From contig JAEYRH010000016.1 in NCBI GenBank assembly GCA_023435705.1, positions 310,001 to 374,000 of the forward strand: 64,000 nucleotides of DNA, read 5' to 3'. The stretch's first letter is position 1. The number at the start of each line of letters is the position of its first letter. This DNA is from Bacillota bacterium. Its GTDB lineage: Bacteria > Bacillota > Clostridia > Christensenellales > UMGS416. The notes under the pieces were generated by a model. It was not told the origin of the DNA. It searched no databases and was given only the letters and a program-made list of their open reading frames with translations. A program made the translations under genes and the position numbers. Positions 1 to 8,866 of the stretch are shown here, piece after piece.

Positions 1-664
1 GCTCGGCGCTCAGTTCCAAATACTCTCGGGCCGTTTCGCTCTGCTGCCGCATGGGCTCCAGTTGGTTGCCGATCTCAGAGGCGATATCATTGATGCGCTG
101 CAGGTTGTTGCGTGTATTCTCCAGGCGTCGCTCAGCTTCTTCCTTACGCACACGGAATTTCATAATACCTGCTGACTCATGGAATGCGCCGCGGCGGTCT
201 TCCGGGCGGCTATTGATGATCTCGGCGATCTGGCCCTGGCCCACGATGGAGTAACCATCTTTACCAACACCAGTGTCGCGAAACAGATCCACAACGTCCT
301 TCAGGCGGCAGCTTTGCTTATTCACGTAATATTCACTTTCGCCCGATCGGAAAATCCGCCGCGTGATCGTGACCTCCGAATAAGCCACCGGTAGCTGCCC
401 GCCGGCGTTGTCAATGGTGAGGTTTACTTCGCAAAATGAAAGAGCTTTGCGCTTTGAGGTGCCGTTGAATATGATGTCTTCCATCCGTGCGCCGCGCAGC
501 ACTCGGGCGTTCTGCTCGCCCAGCACCCAGCGCACGGCATCGCCGATGTTGCTTTTTCCGGAGCCGTTGGGGCCGACGATGGCAGTGATGCCATCGTCAA
601 ACTGGATTTCTATTTTATCGGCAAACGATTTGAAGCCGAAGATTTCAAGCTTTTTCAGGCGCAC
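1..664 (-). CDS. smc: Chromosome segregation ATPase SMC, N-terminal part (runs off window)
   Basis: N-terminal head of the SMC ATPase, which with ScpA/ScpB condenses and segregates the chromosome. The first 221 codons are present and the rest lies beyond base 1. The protein opens VRLKKLEIFGFKSFADK, has the Walker A motif GPNGSGKSN at about residues 31-39, then the SMC-typical GQGQIAEIINSRPEDRR stretch and the beginning of the first coiled coil. The start is a GTG at 664 and lies 20 bases inside the 3' end of rnc, so translation is probably coupled. It is last in the plsX-acpP-rnc-smc run, a common Firmicute order. The usual EAAGI segment reads ESAGI here. Confidence 0.95.
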   Translation of the reverse strand, partial: MRLKKLEIFGFKSFADKIEIQFDDGITAIVGPNGSGKSNIGDAVRWVLGEQNARVLRGARMEDIIFNGTSKRKALSFCEVNLTIDNAGGQLPVAYSEVTITRRIFRSGESEYYVNKQSCRLKDVVDLFRDTGVGKDGYSIVGQGQIAEIINSRPEDRRGAFHESAGIMKFRVRKEEAERRLENTRNNLQRINDIASEIGNQLEPMRQQSETAREYLELSAE

Positions 665-1394
665 GTTGTGACTTCCCGCTTTCTTCCAGGCCCTCGGTCA
701 GCGCGGCAAGTGCTTTGCCGGCTGCATCCTGTTGAGCCTCCTTTTTGCTTTTCCCCGTGCCTTGCGCTAACCGTTTGCCATCCACCACCACAGACATCGT
801 AAATGTTCTGGCGTGTGGCTCTCCGGCGGCTTCATCCAGCACATACTCAATACGGGCCTCCCCGTTTTGCTGCACCAACTCCTGCAGGCGGGTCTTATAA
901 TCGTCTTGAAACCCTTCAGTGGCCGTTTTCTCTATGCCGCCCATCAGCCGGGGAAGTATGAACCCGGTGGCAGCCTGTATGTCAGAATCCAGATAGATCG
1001 CCGCGATGATCGCCTCTATTGCGTCGGAAAGTATAGAGGCGTTTTTTGCTTCTCCTGCCCTGTCCATGCCGCGGCCCAGCAGCACAAGGCCAGGCAACCC
1101 TATTTGCTTGGCTACCTGGGCCAGTGATGGCTCTGACACCACCGACGCCTTGATCTTTGACATGCCGCCTTCAGCCATCTGTGGGTAAGTGCGATACAGA
1201 TGGTCGCTCACAATCATGCCAAGCACAGAGTCACCCAAGAACTCCAACCGCTCATTGCAGGTGAGATTGGGTGATTCATGAGAGCGGGAGGCATGCGTCA
1301 ATGCCTCCCTCGCCAATTCTTTGTTTTGAAAAGTATAACCGATCCGCTCTTCCAAGGCGGCCACATCAGCCGCCCCGCTGGTCTTTTTTTGCAT
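645..1394 (-). CDS. rnc: Ribonuclease III
   Basis: Double-strand-specific endoribonuclease that processes rRNA precursors and structured mRNAs. It has the family signature NERLEFLGDSVLG near residues 47-59, a second acidic patch (SDAIEAIIAAIYLD), and a C-terminal double-stranded RNA-binding domain ending in the basic helix GKSKKEAQQDAAGKAL. The frame is open to a TTG at 1418, but that would overlap acpP by 20 bases without a ribosome site. The ATG at 1394 falls just after the acpP stop and gives 249 aa, near the family norm. It sits between acpP and smc and shares their operon. Confidence 0.95.
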   Translation of the reverse strand: MQKKTSGAADVAALEERIGYTFQNKELAREALTHASRSHESPNLTCNERLEFLGDSVLGMIVSDHLYRTYPQMAEGGMSKIKASVVSEPSLAQVAKQIGLPGLVLLGRGMDRAGEAKNASILSDAIEAIIAAIYLDSDIQAATGFILPRLMGGIEKTATEGFQDDYKTRLQELVQQNGEARIEYVLDEAAGEPHARTFTMSVVVDGKRLAQGTGKSKKEAQQDAAGKALAALTEGLEESGKSQRAPEKA

Positions 1395-1398
1395 CCGA

Positions 1399-1629
1399 TT
1401 ACTTCTTGTGTTCCTCAATGTATTTCACGGCGTCGCCCACCGTCTTGATTTTTTCCAGGTCTTCATAAGGGAATTCCATGTTGAACTCAGTTTCCAGGTT
1501 CATGATGATGCCAACCACTTCCACCGAGTCAGCTTTCAGGTCTTCGTTGAGTTTGGCCTCCATCGTGACCTTCGCCGGATCCACTTCCAATTGCTGGGTG
1601 ATGATTTCCTTCACTTTTTCAAACACCAT
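1399..1629 (-). CDS. acpP: Acyl carrier protein
   Basis: 76-residue acidic four-helix carrier protein that holds growing fatty acyl chains on 4'-phosphopantetheine. The attachment serine is Ser35 in ADSVEVVG; many homologues have DSLD/DSLE here. Its neighbours fit: plsX upstream uses acyl-ACP, rnc follows within a few bases. A good ribosome site (GAGG) precedes the ATG. None of the fab elongation genes that often lie between plsX and acpP are present. Confidence 0.96.
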   Translation of the reverse strand: MVFEKVKEIITQQLEVDPAKVTMEAKLNEDLKADSVEVVGIIMNLETEFNMEFPYEDLEKIKTVGDAVKYIEEHKK

Positions 1630-1685
1630 GGGTCAAGCCTCCTCATTCATCCTGTATTATTATAGGGAATCGGCGGATCCCGCCG

Positions 1686-2687
1686 TCATTCGCTTTCCAG
1701 CGCAGAGATCAGCGATTGGCGGATACTGCCCACCACATCGCGCTCCACGGCAGTCTTTGCCTGCCTCAAGGCGCTCTCAAAACTACGGGCATTGGATGAT
1801 CCGTGGGCCTTCACCGCCACACCGTCGATGCCCAGCAGCAGCGCACCGCCATACTCGGTGTAATCCATCTTGGCCTTCACGCTTTTGAAACCCTTTTTTA
1901 GCACCGCAACAGCCAGTTTTCGAGATGTTGTGGCTGTGAGCTCGGCCTTCAGCAACGTGAAAAGAAAACCGGCCACGCCCTCAGCGGTTTTCAAGAAGAT
2001 GTTGCCGGCAAACCCGTCGCTCACGATCACATCCACGTTGCCATCCAGTGCATCACGGCCTTCCACATTGCCCTTGAAATTGAGTGAAGACGCCTTCAGC
2101 AGTTGGTGGGCTTCCTTATACACGGCATTGCCCTTTTCCTCTTCAGCGCCGATGTTGAGCAGCCCGATGCGGGGCTTTTCCACGCCCATCACCTTGTTCA
2201 TATAGATGCCGCCCATCTGGCCAAACTGCACCAGAAACTCCGGCTTGCAGTCAGCATTGGCACCGCAGTCGATCAGCATGGCGCAACCGGTCATCGTGGG
2301 CAGGATCGGTGCCAGCGCCGGCCGCTGGATCCCCTTGATGCGGCCCACGCCAAACAGCGAGCCGGACATAAACGCCCCTGTGCTGCCGGCAGAAACGCAA
2401 GCATCCGCCTTCTTCTGCTTCAATAGATCAAGCGCCACGATCATGGAGGAGTTCTTCTTTTTGCGGATGGCAGTGAGCGGGTCCTCGCCGGTCTCAATCA
2501 CTTCATCGGCATGCACGATGGTGAGGCGTGAGACCTCCTTCTCAGGCAAGAGGGCGCGGATTTCTGCTTCACGGCCAACCAGTGTGATTTCCAAATCGGG
2601 ATGATGCTCCAGCGCCTGAAGAGACCCTTTGATAACTTCAACCGGCGCGTGATCGCCGCCCATCGCGTCTACGGATATTCTTACCAA
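1686..2687 (-). CDS. plsX: Phosphate acyltransferase PlsX
   Basis: Converts acyl-ACP and phosphate to acyl-phosphate, the donor for PlsY in phospholipid synthesis; a peripheral membrane enzyme. The N-terminus VRISVDAMGGDHAP is diagnostic, and the glycine-rich VSAGSTGAFMSG and DGFAGNIFLKTAEG segments are conserved. At 333 aa it is full length. The start codon is TTG at 2687, preceded by AAAGGATG. It is the first gene of the plsX-acpP-rnc-smc operon; the usual fapR/rpmF partners are not upstream. Confidence 0.95.
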   Translation of the reverse strand: MVRISVDAMGGDHAPVEVIKGSLQALEHHPDLEITLVGREAEIRALLPEKEVSRLTIVHADEVIETGEDPLTAIRKKKNSSMIVALDLLKQKKADACVSAGSTGAFMSGSLFGVGRIKGIQRPALAPILPTMTGCAMLIDCGANADCKPEFLVQFGQMGGIYMNKVMGVEKPRIGLLNIGAEEEKGNAVYKEAHQLLKASSLNFKGNVEGRDALDGNVDVIVSDGFAGNIFLKTAEGVAGFLFTLLKAELTATTSRKLAVAVLKKGFKSVKAKMDYTEYGGALLLGIDGVAVKAHGSSNARSFESALRQAKTAVERDVVGSIRQSLISALESE

Positions 2688-2731
2688 GTTTTCTCATCCT
2701 TTGCGTATGATGATAAATAATACCAAACAGT

Positions 2732-2760
2732 AGTATAACGAAAACACAGGTGCAATGCAA
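2732..2760 (-). promoter_or_regulatory. Predicted sigma-A promoter for plsX operon
   Basis: Read on the minus strand: TTGCAT, 17-base spacer, TATACT, about 45 bases before the plsX start. The spacing is ideal and both boxes match the consensus at four or five of six positions. Confidence 0.6.
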
Positions 2761-2888
2761 CAACAGATCCTCATGGATCCTGTTTGTGTTTGGCATATTT
2801 AGTGATCAAATGATTTCGTATCCACAACCGGTTGATTGTGCAGGCGCTCATGGAGTGAGATTGAAACTCCATGTGATGCTCTTCTCAA

Positions 2889-4121
2889 TCAAGCCTGGGC
2901 GGTTTGCTCTAACTTCCCTGGCACAGGTTTCTTCCCTGGCACCAAAAGGCAGAGAGCTGTATAGATCACACCGATCCCCGCGCCGGCGGCAAACACCCAC
3001 TCATGGCCCACAGTGGTCCATATGATGCCGCCCAGGAATGGCCCAATCACGCTGGCCACATGGTCCATGCTCACGCCTACGGACAATGTAGGCATGATCT
3101 CGTTGGGATCATCGGCAGTGTGCTTGACGAAAATGTCGCGCCCCATCAGTGTGGATTGCGTAAGACGGTCTATATAGCTCAGCGCCAGCAATACAAACAC
3201 TACCAGGGAATCGCCGACTGGCAGGTTGCACAAGAAGATATAGCTGACATAGATGGCCGTGCAGAGGATCCCACCACCCACTAAAAGCTTGCGTTCGCCG
3301 TACTTGTCGATCAGGTGGCCCATGAACGGATTGAAGAAAAACACCGTGGCCGAGCCGATGATTGCCAGCAAGGTCATCGTGGAAGCAGGCTGCATAAAGG
3401 TTTTGACCAGCAGCCACGGGGCAAACACGAGGTAGATCTGCTTGCGGAACCCGCTGATGAAGCTGATCAGGTAATACAGCGTGTATTTCTTTCTGAGCAG
3501 GATCCTGGTTTTGGACAGACTCTCGCCTGCTTTTCGGGTTCTCATAAAAAACAGCGCGACACCAGCGCAGAACGCCATGGCAGCTCCCAATATGAAATAC
3601 AGGCGGTAGTTTTGCGCGTTGGCACCTTTCATAATCAACATGATTGGCAGGCTGGCCATGATATAAAAGATTGTAGTGGTCGCATCCATCAACCCGATCA
3701 CACGGCCCTCATAACCATGGTTGGCCACGGTGATGCCGATGCTATTGCGCAGCGGCATGAAAATATGGTCGCCCAGGCTGACCACCACCATGTAGACCAC
3801 AAGAGCCGGGCTGAACGATGTGGTGAGCATCCCAACCAGCAGCAGGCCGCCGGCCCTGACCATCATCGCAAGTGTGCCCATGCGCCCGATGGTAAGGAAC
3901 GAAAGCGCCGCGATGATCAGCATCATCAGCAGCCCCGGCGTCTCGCGGAAGGGCTCCAGCACGTTCATCCTCTGATGATCGGTCAGGCCGATGTCTTTAT
4001 AGAAGTTGTTCCAGATGTTCTCTGAAAAGCCGGAAGACAAGCCGATGAACGCCACTGCGACGAACAGCAGCACGACCTCTCGCAGCATGGATTTGTTGAA
4101 GATGTTGTCACGGTTGAACAT
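2889..4121 (-). CDS. Major facilitator superfamily transporter
   Basis: 410-residue integral membrane protein with about twelve hydrophobic segments; substrate unknown. The loop between helices 8 and 9 (GHLIDKYGERKLLVG) is the MFS motif A-like repeat, and a shorter basic loop (RMGTLAMMVRAGG) lies in the first half. The start is the ATG at 4121 behind GGGGG; a longer upstream reading would run into prfC. Neighbours (prfC upstream, plsX operon downstream) do not suggest a substrate. I see no antibiotic-efflux signature that would allow a narrower call. Confidence 0.85.
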   Translation of the reverse strand: MFNRDNIFNKSMLREVVLLFVAVAFIGLSSGFSENIWNNFYKDIGLTDHQRMNVLEPFRETPGLLMMLIIAALSFLTIGRMGTLAMMVRAGGLLLVGMLTTSFSPALVVYMVVVSLGDHIFMPLRNSIGITVANHGYEGRVIGLMDATTTIFYIMASLPIMLIMKGANAQNYRLYFILGAAMAFCAGVALFFMRTRKAGESLSKTRILLRKKYTLYYLISFISGFRKQIYLVFAPWLLVKTFMQPASTMTLLAIIGSATVFFFNPFMGHLIDKYGERKLLVGGGILCTAIYVSYIFLCNLPVGDSLVVFVLLALSYIDRLTQSTLMGRDIFVKHTADDPNEIMPTLSVGVSMDHVASVIGPFLGGIIWTTVGHEWVFAAGAGIGVIYTALCLLVPGKKPVPGKLEQTAQA

Positions 4122-4159
4122 GAATTGCCCCCTACCCCTTGCCGCACTCGCGACATCTC

Positions 4160-5773
4160 CTATTGCTCCACCGCCCAAACCATTGTGGCGGTGTCGGATA
4201 ATGACAAGCCCTTGTTGTGGTCTTCTGCCCATGTGATCGACCAGGTGTTTTCAAACAGCAGCACCGGACGCCCTGCGGCATCCTCCGCACGCAATGTTGT
4301 GCTGGTAAGATTGAGCCTGGACAAATCATCCACGCCGGACACCCAGCGCACAAAACGGTAATTGAGGCGTTCGGTGCGCAGCTCCACGCCATACTCACCC
4401 TTGAGGCGGAATTCCAACACGTCAAACTGGAGCAAGCCGACCACACCAACAATCAACTCCTGCCTGCCGATGTCTGTCTGACGGAACACCTGGATGGCTC
4501 CCTCTTCGGAAAGCTGGTTTACGCCTTTGACGAACTGCTTACGCTTCATCGTGTCCATGCTGGTCACACGGGCGAAATTTTCCGGTGCGAACATCGGGAT
4601 GCCGTCAAAGGTGAAGCGGCGGCCCATTGTGAGTGTGTCACCAATGTGGAACACGCCGGGGTCAAACAGACCGATGATGTCGCCGGGCCAGGCTTCGTCT
4701 ACTGATTCACGCTCCTTGGCCATGAATTGCTGAGGTTGGGCCAGGCGGATGCGCTTGTCAGAGTTTACGATCAATGCCTCCATACCCTTCTCAAACTTGC
4801 CGGAGCAGATGCGCATGAACGCGATGCGGTCGCGATGAGCCGGGTTCATGTTTGCCTGGATCTTAAACACGAAAGCAGAGAACTCGTCATCTTCCGGTTC
4901 CAGAATGTCTTCCCCCACCAGACGGGCGGACGGAGGCGGAGCCATCTCAAGGAACTTGCTGAGGAAACACTCCACACCAAAATTGTTCATCGCAGAGCCG
5001 AAAAACATCGGGCTCAATTGCCCGGCCAGCACCTTGGGCATATCCAGGTCTTCACCGGCACCTTCCAGCAGCAGCAGGTCGTCCAGCAGCCTGTTGGTGT
5101 GGTATTGGCCAAGCTTTTGCGAAAACTGCGGATCGTGGGGGTCACCCTCCACCGATTCTACCTGTTTGGAACCATGAGCCTCACCGCTGTCAAAAAGCTC
5201 CACACGGTCGCGGTCGCGGTGGTAAATGCCCTTAAAATCGCCCTCAGTGCCGATGGGCCAGTTCACCGGTGAGCAATGAATGCCAAGCACGCTCTCGATC
5301 TCGCTCATCAAGTCGAAAGGATCCTTTGCGGCGCGGTCCATCTTGTTTACAAATGTGAATATCGGGATGCCACGCATCCGGCACACATGGAACAGCTTGA
5401 TTGTCTGCGGCTCCACCCCTTTTGCGCCGTCAATGAGCATCACGGCGCTGTCAGCGGCCATCAACGTGCGGAAGGTGTCCTCACTGAAATCCTGGTGGCC
5501 AGGGGTGTCAAGAATGTTGATGCGGCAACCGGCGTAATCAAACTGCATTGCGCTGGAGGTTACCGAAATGCCCCTCTGCTTTTCGATCTCCATCCAGTCG
5601 GAAACGGCATATTTATTGGCCTTGCGGGCCTTGACCGAGCCGGCCAGATGGATCGCGCCGCCATAGAGCAGCAGCTTCTCTGTCAATGTGGTCTTACCAG
5701 CGTCAGGGTGAGAGATGATGGCGAACGTTCTTCGCCTTTTGATCTCAGAAACGGCTTCCTGGGATAGTGGCAT
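4160..5773 (-). CDS. prfC: Peptide chain release factor 3 (RF3)
   Basis: Translational GTPase that removes RF1/RF2 from the ribosome after peptide release. G1 is SHPDAGKTT (about 21-29), the switch I region contains EKQRGISVTSS, G3 is DTPGHQDF (89-96) and G4 is NKMD. The C-terminal half carries the RF3-type domains 2 and 3. An in-frame GTG lies at 5782, but the ATG at 5773 has the better distance from the GAGG ribosome site, giving 537 aa. The nearby ABC-F/EF-G families are excluded by the HPDAGKTTLTEKLLLYGGAI stretch typical of RF3. Confidence 0.95.
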   Translation of the reverse strand: MPLSQEAVSEIKRRRTFAIISHPDAGKTTLTEKLLLYGGAIHLAGSVKARKANKYAVSDWMEIEKQRGISVTSSAMQFDYAGCRINILDTPGHQDFSEDTFRTLMAADSAVMLIDGAKGVEPQTIKLFHVCRMRGIPIFTFVNKMDRAAKDPFDLMSEIESVLGIHCSPVNWPIGTEGDFKGIYHRDRDRVELFDSGEAHGSKQVESVEGDPHDPQFSQKLGQYHTNRLLDDLLLLEGAGEDLDMPKVLAGQLSPMFFGSAMNNFGVECFLSKFLEMAPPPSARLVGEDILEPEDDEFSAFVFKIQANMNPAHRDRIAFMRICSGKFEKGMEALIVNSDKRIRLAQPQQFMAKERESVDEAWPGDIIGLFDPGVFHIGDTLTMGRRFTFDGIPMFAPENFARVTSMDTMKRKQFVKGVNQLSEEGAIQVFRQTDIGRQELIVGVVGLLQFDVLEFRLKGEYGVELRTERLNYRFVRWVSGVDDLSRLNLTSTTLRAEDAAGRPVLLFENTWSITWAEDHNKGLSLSDTATMVWAVEQ

Positions 5774-5808
5774 AGGAAACACACCTCAATGAACACAATA
5801 CTGTTTAT

Positions 5809-5836
5809 TCTATAGGAGAAATGGAGCGGAAGTCAA
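5809..5836 (-). promoter_or_regulatory. Predicted sigma-A promoter for prfC
   Basis: On the minus strand TTGACT, 16-base spacer, TATAGA, ending about 35 bases before the prfC start codon. A good -35 and acceptable -10. Confidence 0.55.
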
Positions 5837-5870
5837 CAAAGACAATAGGATGTATTCTGCTCTGGCCAGA

Positions 5871-6233
5871 TCACTGCCCGTCTGGTTTTCGATAGTAGTC
5901 CAGCACTTTCATCGCAAACCGTGCGGAGACAGTCGCCGGCCCGCCGCCCATTTCAATGCCCACGCCGATGGCCTCGATCACCTGCTCCTCAGTAGCCCCC
6001 TGCTTCAATACCTGCTCGATGTGCCACTGCATACAGGATTCGCAGTTGATCACCACAGAAAGGCCCACAGCGATCAATTCCTTTTCCATGCATCCAAGGC
6101 TCCCAGCCTCAAACGCCTTTTCCTCAAAGGCCACAAACTTCTGAAACACCTCGGATTTCATAAGGTAGAACCCGTTGGCTAGCCTTCTGTCCCTGATGAT
6201 TTTTTCAATTTTCTCGCGGTCTGAAGCGTCCAT
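5871..6233 (-). CDS. AhpD-like carboxymuconolactone decarboxylase family protein
   Basis: 120-residue all-helical protein of the AhpD/CMD family. The redox motif CESCMQWH is at residues 64-71 (Cys64, Cys67, His71), the arrangement used by AhpD-type peroxide-defence disulfide reductases, followed by the family's glycine-rich GVGIEMGGGPA. GGAGG precedes the ATG at 6233. The gene is divergent from a cysteine-rich protein starting at 6309, with 75 bases between the two. Enzyme activity cannot be assigned: family members include peroxidase partners and decarboxylases, and the CxxC favours a redox role. Confidence 0.88.
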   Translation of the reverse strand: MDASDREKIEKIIRDRRLANGFYLMKSEVFQKFVAFEEKAFEAGSLGCMEKELIAVGLSVVINCESCMQWHIEQVLKQGATEEQVIEAIGVGIEMGGGPATVSARFAMKVLDYYRKPDGQ

Positions 6234-6308
6234 TGATGCCTCCCTGGGGTGTTCAACATATGGCAAACATGTTATTCTAATTACCAGAACAATGCAAGGG
6301 AGCAGGCT

Positions 6309-6866
6309 ATGACGTTTCTGGAAGCTCTGCACAAAGCCAACGTCAACGATACCATCATTGATCAAATTATGAGTGTGGAGTATCCCCATGATGCCAATCC
6401 CAAACAGGACAACGCCAACTTCATGGCCGCTGCGATGCGTAAGTGCGATGAGTTGCTGGAGTTTGACAAGATCGCCGAGGTGATGTTTCACCGCGCGTGC
6501 TGTAAGAGCGGCTTTCGCCAGAGCAACGCCAAGCAACTGGCCAAAGAGCATGGAGACAAGCCCTTGGCAGAAAAACTGGAGCTGCTGGGGCAGCTGCAGT
6601 ACATGGGCAAACCATGGATCACAGAGGACGGATATATTCAAACTGTTGGCATCGGCCATATGGATGCTTGTCCCTGCTGGAACTTCGCTGGCTTCGTACC
6701 GGCGAACGGCCCCATGCCCCTCTCCTACTGCCTGTGTTGCGCCGGGCATTTCCGGTTTCATTATGAAAAGGCGCTGGGAGTGAAACTCAGAACGAAACAA
6801 GTGGTTTCTTCCAACATCAACAGCGGAGCGAAAGAACCTTGTGTGTTTCAATATCAGATTATCTAG
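6309..6866 (+). CDS. Cysteine-rich protein of unknown function
   Basis: I do not recognise a named family. The 185-residue product has nine cysteines in a non-random pattern: Cys46, a CC pair at 64-65 (HRACCKSGFR), CPCW at 121-124, CLCC at 141-144 followed by AGHFRFHYEKALG, and Cys178 in EPCVF. Such clusters with nearby His147 could bind zinc, a cluster or haem. The ending (SSNINSGAKEPCVFQYQI) loosely recalls V4R-like ligand-binding domains. No signal peptide or membrane segment is visible. The ATG at 6309 follows AGGGAGCAGGCT. It is divergent from an AhpD-like CxxC protein and ends at a strong terminator. Confidence 0.75.
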   Translation: MTFLEALHKANVNDTIIDQIMSVEYPHDANPKQDNANFMAAAMRKCDELLEFDKIAEVMFHRACCKSGFRQSNAKQLAKEHGDKPLAEKLELLGQLQYMGKPWITEDGYIQTVGIGHMDACPCWNFAGFVPANGPMPLSYCLCCAGHFRFHYEKALGVKLRTKQVVSSNINSGAKEPCVFQYQII

Positions 6867-6878
6867 GCGTCTGGAGCC

Positions 6879-6905
6879 AAAAGGCGGGCCTCAGGCCCGC
6901 CTTTT
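6879..6905. terminator. Bidirectional intrinsic terminator
   Basis: Perfect 12-base inverted repeat AAAAGGCGGGCC / GGCCCGCCTTTT with a TCA loop, flanked by A and T runs, so it can work both for the cysteine-rich gene (plus) and the oxidoreductase operon (minus), which converge here. Confidence 0.9.
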
Positions 6906-6917
6906 GTATAACTTCTG

Positions 6918-8024
6918 TTAATCCAGTTTCCCTTTCAGCAACCCCACCGGCATCGGTGCGGGCTTTTCGCAGGTGCTGTTGAGCCGGTAAACCAGCCCCT
7001 CGCGGCAGGCATCGTGGAACGCGTGCATGATGTCCAGCACGTGGAAGGTCAGATCCACATTGGCGCGGTGCTTGCGGCCGGTGCGGATGGCATAGGCCAT
7101 ATCCGCCACGCCAACACCGCGGCTGTTCACCGCGTAACCATGCAGGATCGGGATCTCCTGCCAGTTGTCCATGCCGGGCTTGCGGAAGAGCACCGGCCCG
7201 CCAAAGGTATTCGGGTCCGGCACTGACAGCGTGCCAAGGCTGCCGTAGATCTCAATACGGGGCAGATTGGCCGCCCACACATCGAAAGACGTGATGATCG
7301 TGCCGATGGCGCCGCTCTTGAAATTCATCAGGCCCGCCACATGGGTGGGCACTTCCACATCCACAATGGTGCCGTATTTCTTTTCCGAGGTGATTGTGCG
7401 GGTCGGGAATGTGACGCGGGTGGAGCCGGAAACACTTTCCACCGGGCCCATCAGGTTCACAAGCGCCGTGAGGTAATAAGGGCCCATATCAAACATCGGG
7501 CCGCCGCCCACCTTGTAGTAAAACTCAGGATCCGGATGCCAGCTCTCATGACCGTGGCAGGTCATGAAGGCTGTGCATGCCACAGGCTCGCCGATCCAGC
7601 CATCCTCAATGAGCTTGCGGCAGGTCTGGATGCCGCCGCCCATAAAGGTATCCGGAGCGCCACCGGCCAGCAGGCCTTTCTTTTCGGCCAGCTTCTTGAT
7701 CTTCAGGCCGTCTTCGCGCTCAATGGAAAGGGGCTTCTCCACATAGACATGCTTGCCGGCTTCCAGCGCCGCCAGGCAGACAGCGGCGTGGTGCGGCGGC
7801 GTGGTGATGTTGAGGATGATCTCAATCTCCGCATCCTTCAGCATTTCCTCCACGGTGTCATAGATCACTGGGATTGCATACTTTTCTGCGGCGGCCTGTG
7901 CTCTGGACTTGTCCAGGTCCACAACGGCCTTCACTTCCAGGATATCAAACACCTTGGTCATGTTCTCAAAGTAGATTCCGCTGATGTTGCCGCAGCCGAC
8001 AACACCCACTTTGACCTTTTTCAT
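6918..8024 (-). CDS. Gfo/Idh/MocA family oxidoreductase
   Basis: NAD(P)-dependent sugar or inositol dehydrogenase-type enzyme of 368 aa. The Rossmann motif VGVVGCGNISGIY lies at the N-terminus and the conserved EKPLS (cofactor and substrate contact, catalytic lysine) about 95 residues in, followed by the C-terminal alpha/beta dimer domain. The ATG at 8024 follows GAGGG. It lies 8 bases after a ThuA-like gene in the same direction and both are divergent from an AraC regulator, which suggests an inducible carbohydrate pathway. The specific sugar cannot be read from the sequence. Confidence 0.9.
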   Translation of the reverse strand: MKKVKVGVVGCGNISGIYFENMTKVFDILEVKAVVDLDKSRAQAAAEKYAIPVIYDTVEEMLKDAEIEIILNITTPPHHAAVCLAALEAGKHVYVEKPLSIEREDGLKIKKLAEKKGLLAGGAPDTFMGGGIQTCRKLIEDGWIGEPVACTAFMTCHGHESWHPDPEFYYKVGGGPMFDMGPYYLTALVNLMGPVESVSGSTRVTFPTRTITSEKKYGTIVDVEVPTHVAGLMNFKSGAIGTIITSFDVWAANLPRIEIYGSLGTLSVPDPNTFGGPVLFRKPGMDNWQEIPILHGYAVNSRGVGVADMAYAIRTGRKHRANVDLTFHVLDIMHAFHDACREGLVYRLNSTCEKPAPMPVGLLKGKLD

Positions 8025-8032
8025 GCTATCCC

Positions 8033-8737
8033 TCACTTCAGTGTTTTGTAATCCAGGCCGCATTCCACAGCAATGGTCTTGCTCTCGGCAGCCCACAGCA
8101 TGCCACGAAGCATCGTCTCCTGCGCCTCAGGGATGTCGAACACATCGTCATGGTGCCCCAGTGACGAGTAGAACACACGGCCATAGCCCCACATCTTGGT
8201 CCAGAGCACCGGCACATCCACCGCGCCGTTGGTGGTGTGGTAGCCCTTGGCCACGGGGAACCTGGTTGTGGCGAGCACATCCACCGCCGGGTCCACATGC
8301 ACATAGTATTGCTCGCTGGACACATTGAAATCGTCTATGCCATACACAATGGGGCTGGAGCTGTTCTTCTTGACGTTGACCACATAAGGTGTGCCGTCGT
8401 TGCCGGGGTGCGCCACCCACTGGCCGCCAGTCATAAATTGCCACTCCGTCTCATTGCGGAAGCTGTCGCACATGCCACCGTGGCAACCAGCCAGTCCCAC
8501 GCCGGAGGCTACTGCCTCAATCACGGGCAACATCTGCTCGCGCTTGATCGTGCCCATCGTCCAGCAGGATACGATCAGATCCAGTGCTTTCAGCTTTTCC
8601 ACATCCAGAAATGCGTCCAGCGTGTCGGACACTTCAACTTCAAACCCATTTTCCCTAAGAAGTCTCGCGAACCGTTGAGATACCTGTACAGGCTCGTGGC
8701 CGTCCCACCCGCCTTGGACAATCAATGCCTTTTTCAT
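8033..8737 (-). CDS. ThuA-like (trehalose utilisation family) protein
   Basis: 234-residue protein with the class-I amidotransferase-like fold of the ThuA family. Visible signs are MKKALIVQGGWDGHEP at the start, GLAGCHGGMCDSFRN in the middle, and VLWTKMWGYGRVFYSSLGHHDD near the C-terminus, all typical of ThuA. ThuA is linked to conversion of trehalose or related disaccharide keto-derivatives together with ThuB, a Gfo/Idh/MocA oxidoreductase, and such a gene follows 8 bases downstream. The ATG is preceded by AAAGGGGG. Confidence 0.88.
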   Translation of the reverse strand: MKKALIVQGGWDGHEPVQVSQRFARLLRENGFEVEVSDTLDAFLDVEKLKALDLIVSCWTMGTIKREQMLPVIEAVASGVGLAGCHGGMCDSFRNETEWQFMTGGQWVAHPGNDGTPYVVNVKKNSSSPIVYGIDDFNVSSEQYYVHVDPAVDVLATTRFPVAKGYHTTNGAVDVPVLWTKMWGYGRVFYSSLGHHDDVFDIPEAQETMLRGMLWAAESKTIAVECGLDYKTLK

Positions 8738-8866
8738 AAGCAGCCCCCTTTCATTTACAGTAATTATACTAATTCATACATCTTCTTTCTCGCCATCCTT
8801 TATGATACGATGGACATTTTTTGCGATTTTTGCTATTCTTGGGGCATCCACATCTGTGAGAGTGAC

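Noticed and set aside
2849..2872. CATGGAGT/ACTCCATG hairpin as terminator for the MFS gene
   Set aside because: 8-base-pair stem but no T run on the minus strand; it may be chance.
2889..4232. Longer form of the MFS transporter
   Set aside because: The extra 37 residues are Arg/Gly-rich and overlap prfC; the ATG at 4121 has a strong ribosome site.
5871..6851. Long N-terminal extension of the AhpD-like protein
   Set aside because: The frame is open to 6851 but overlaps the cysteine-rich gene on the other strand; GGAGG and homology place the start at 6233.
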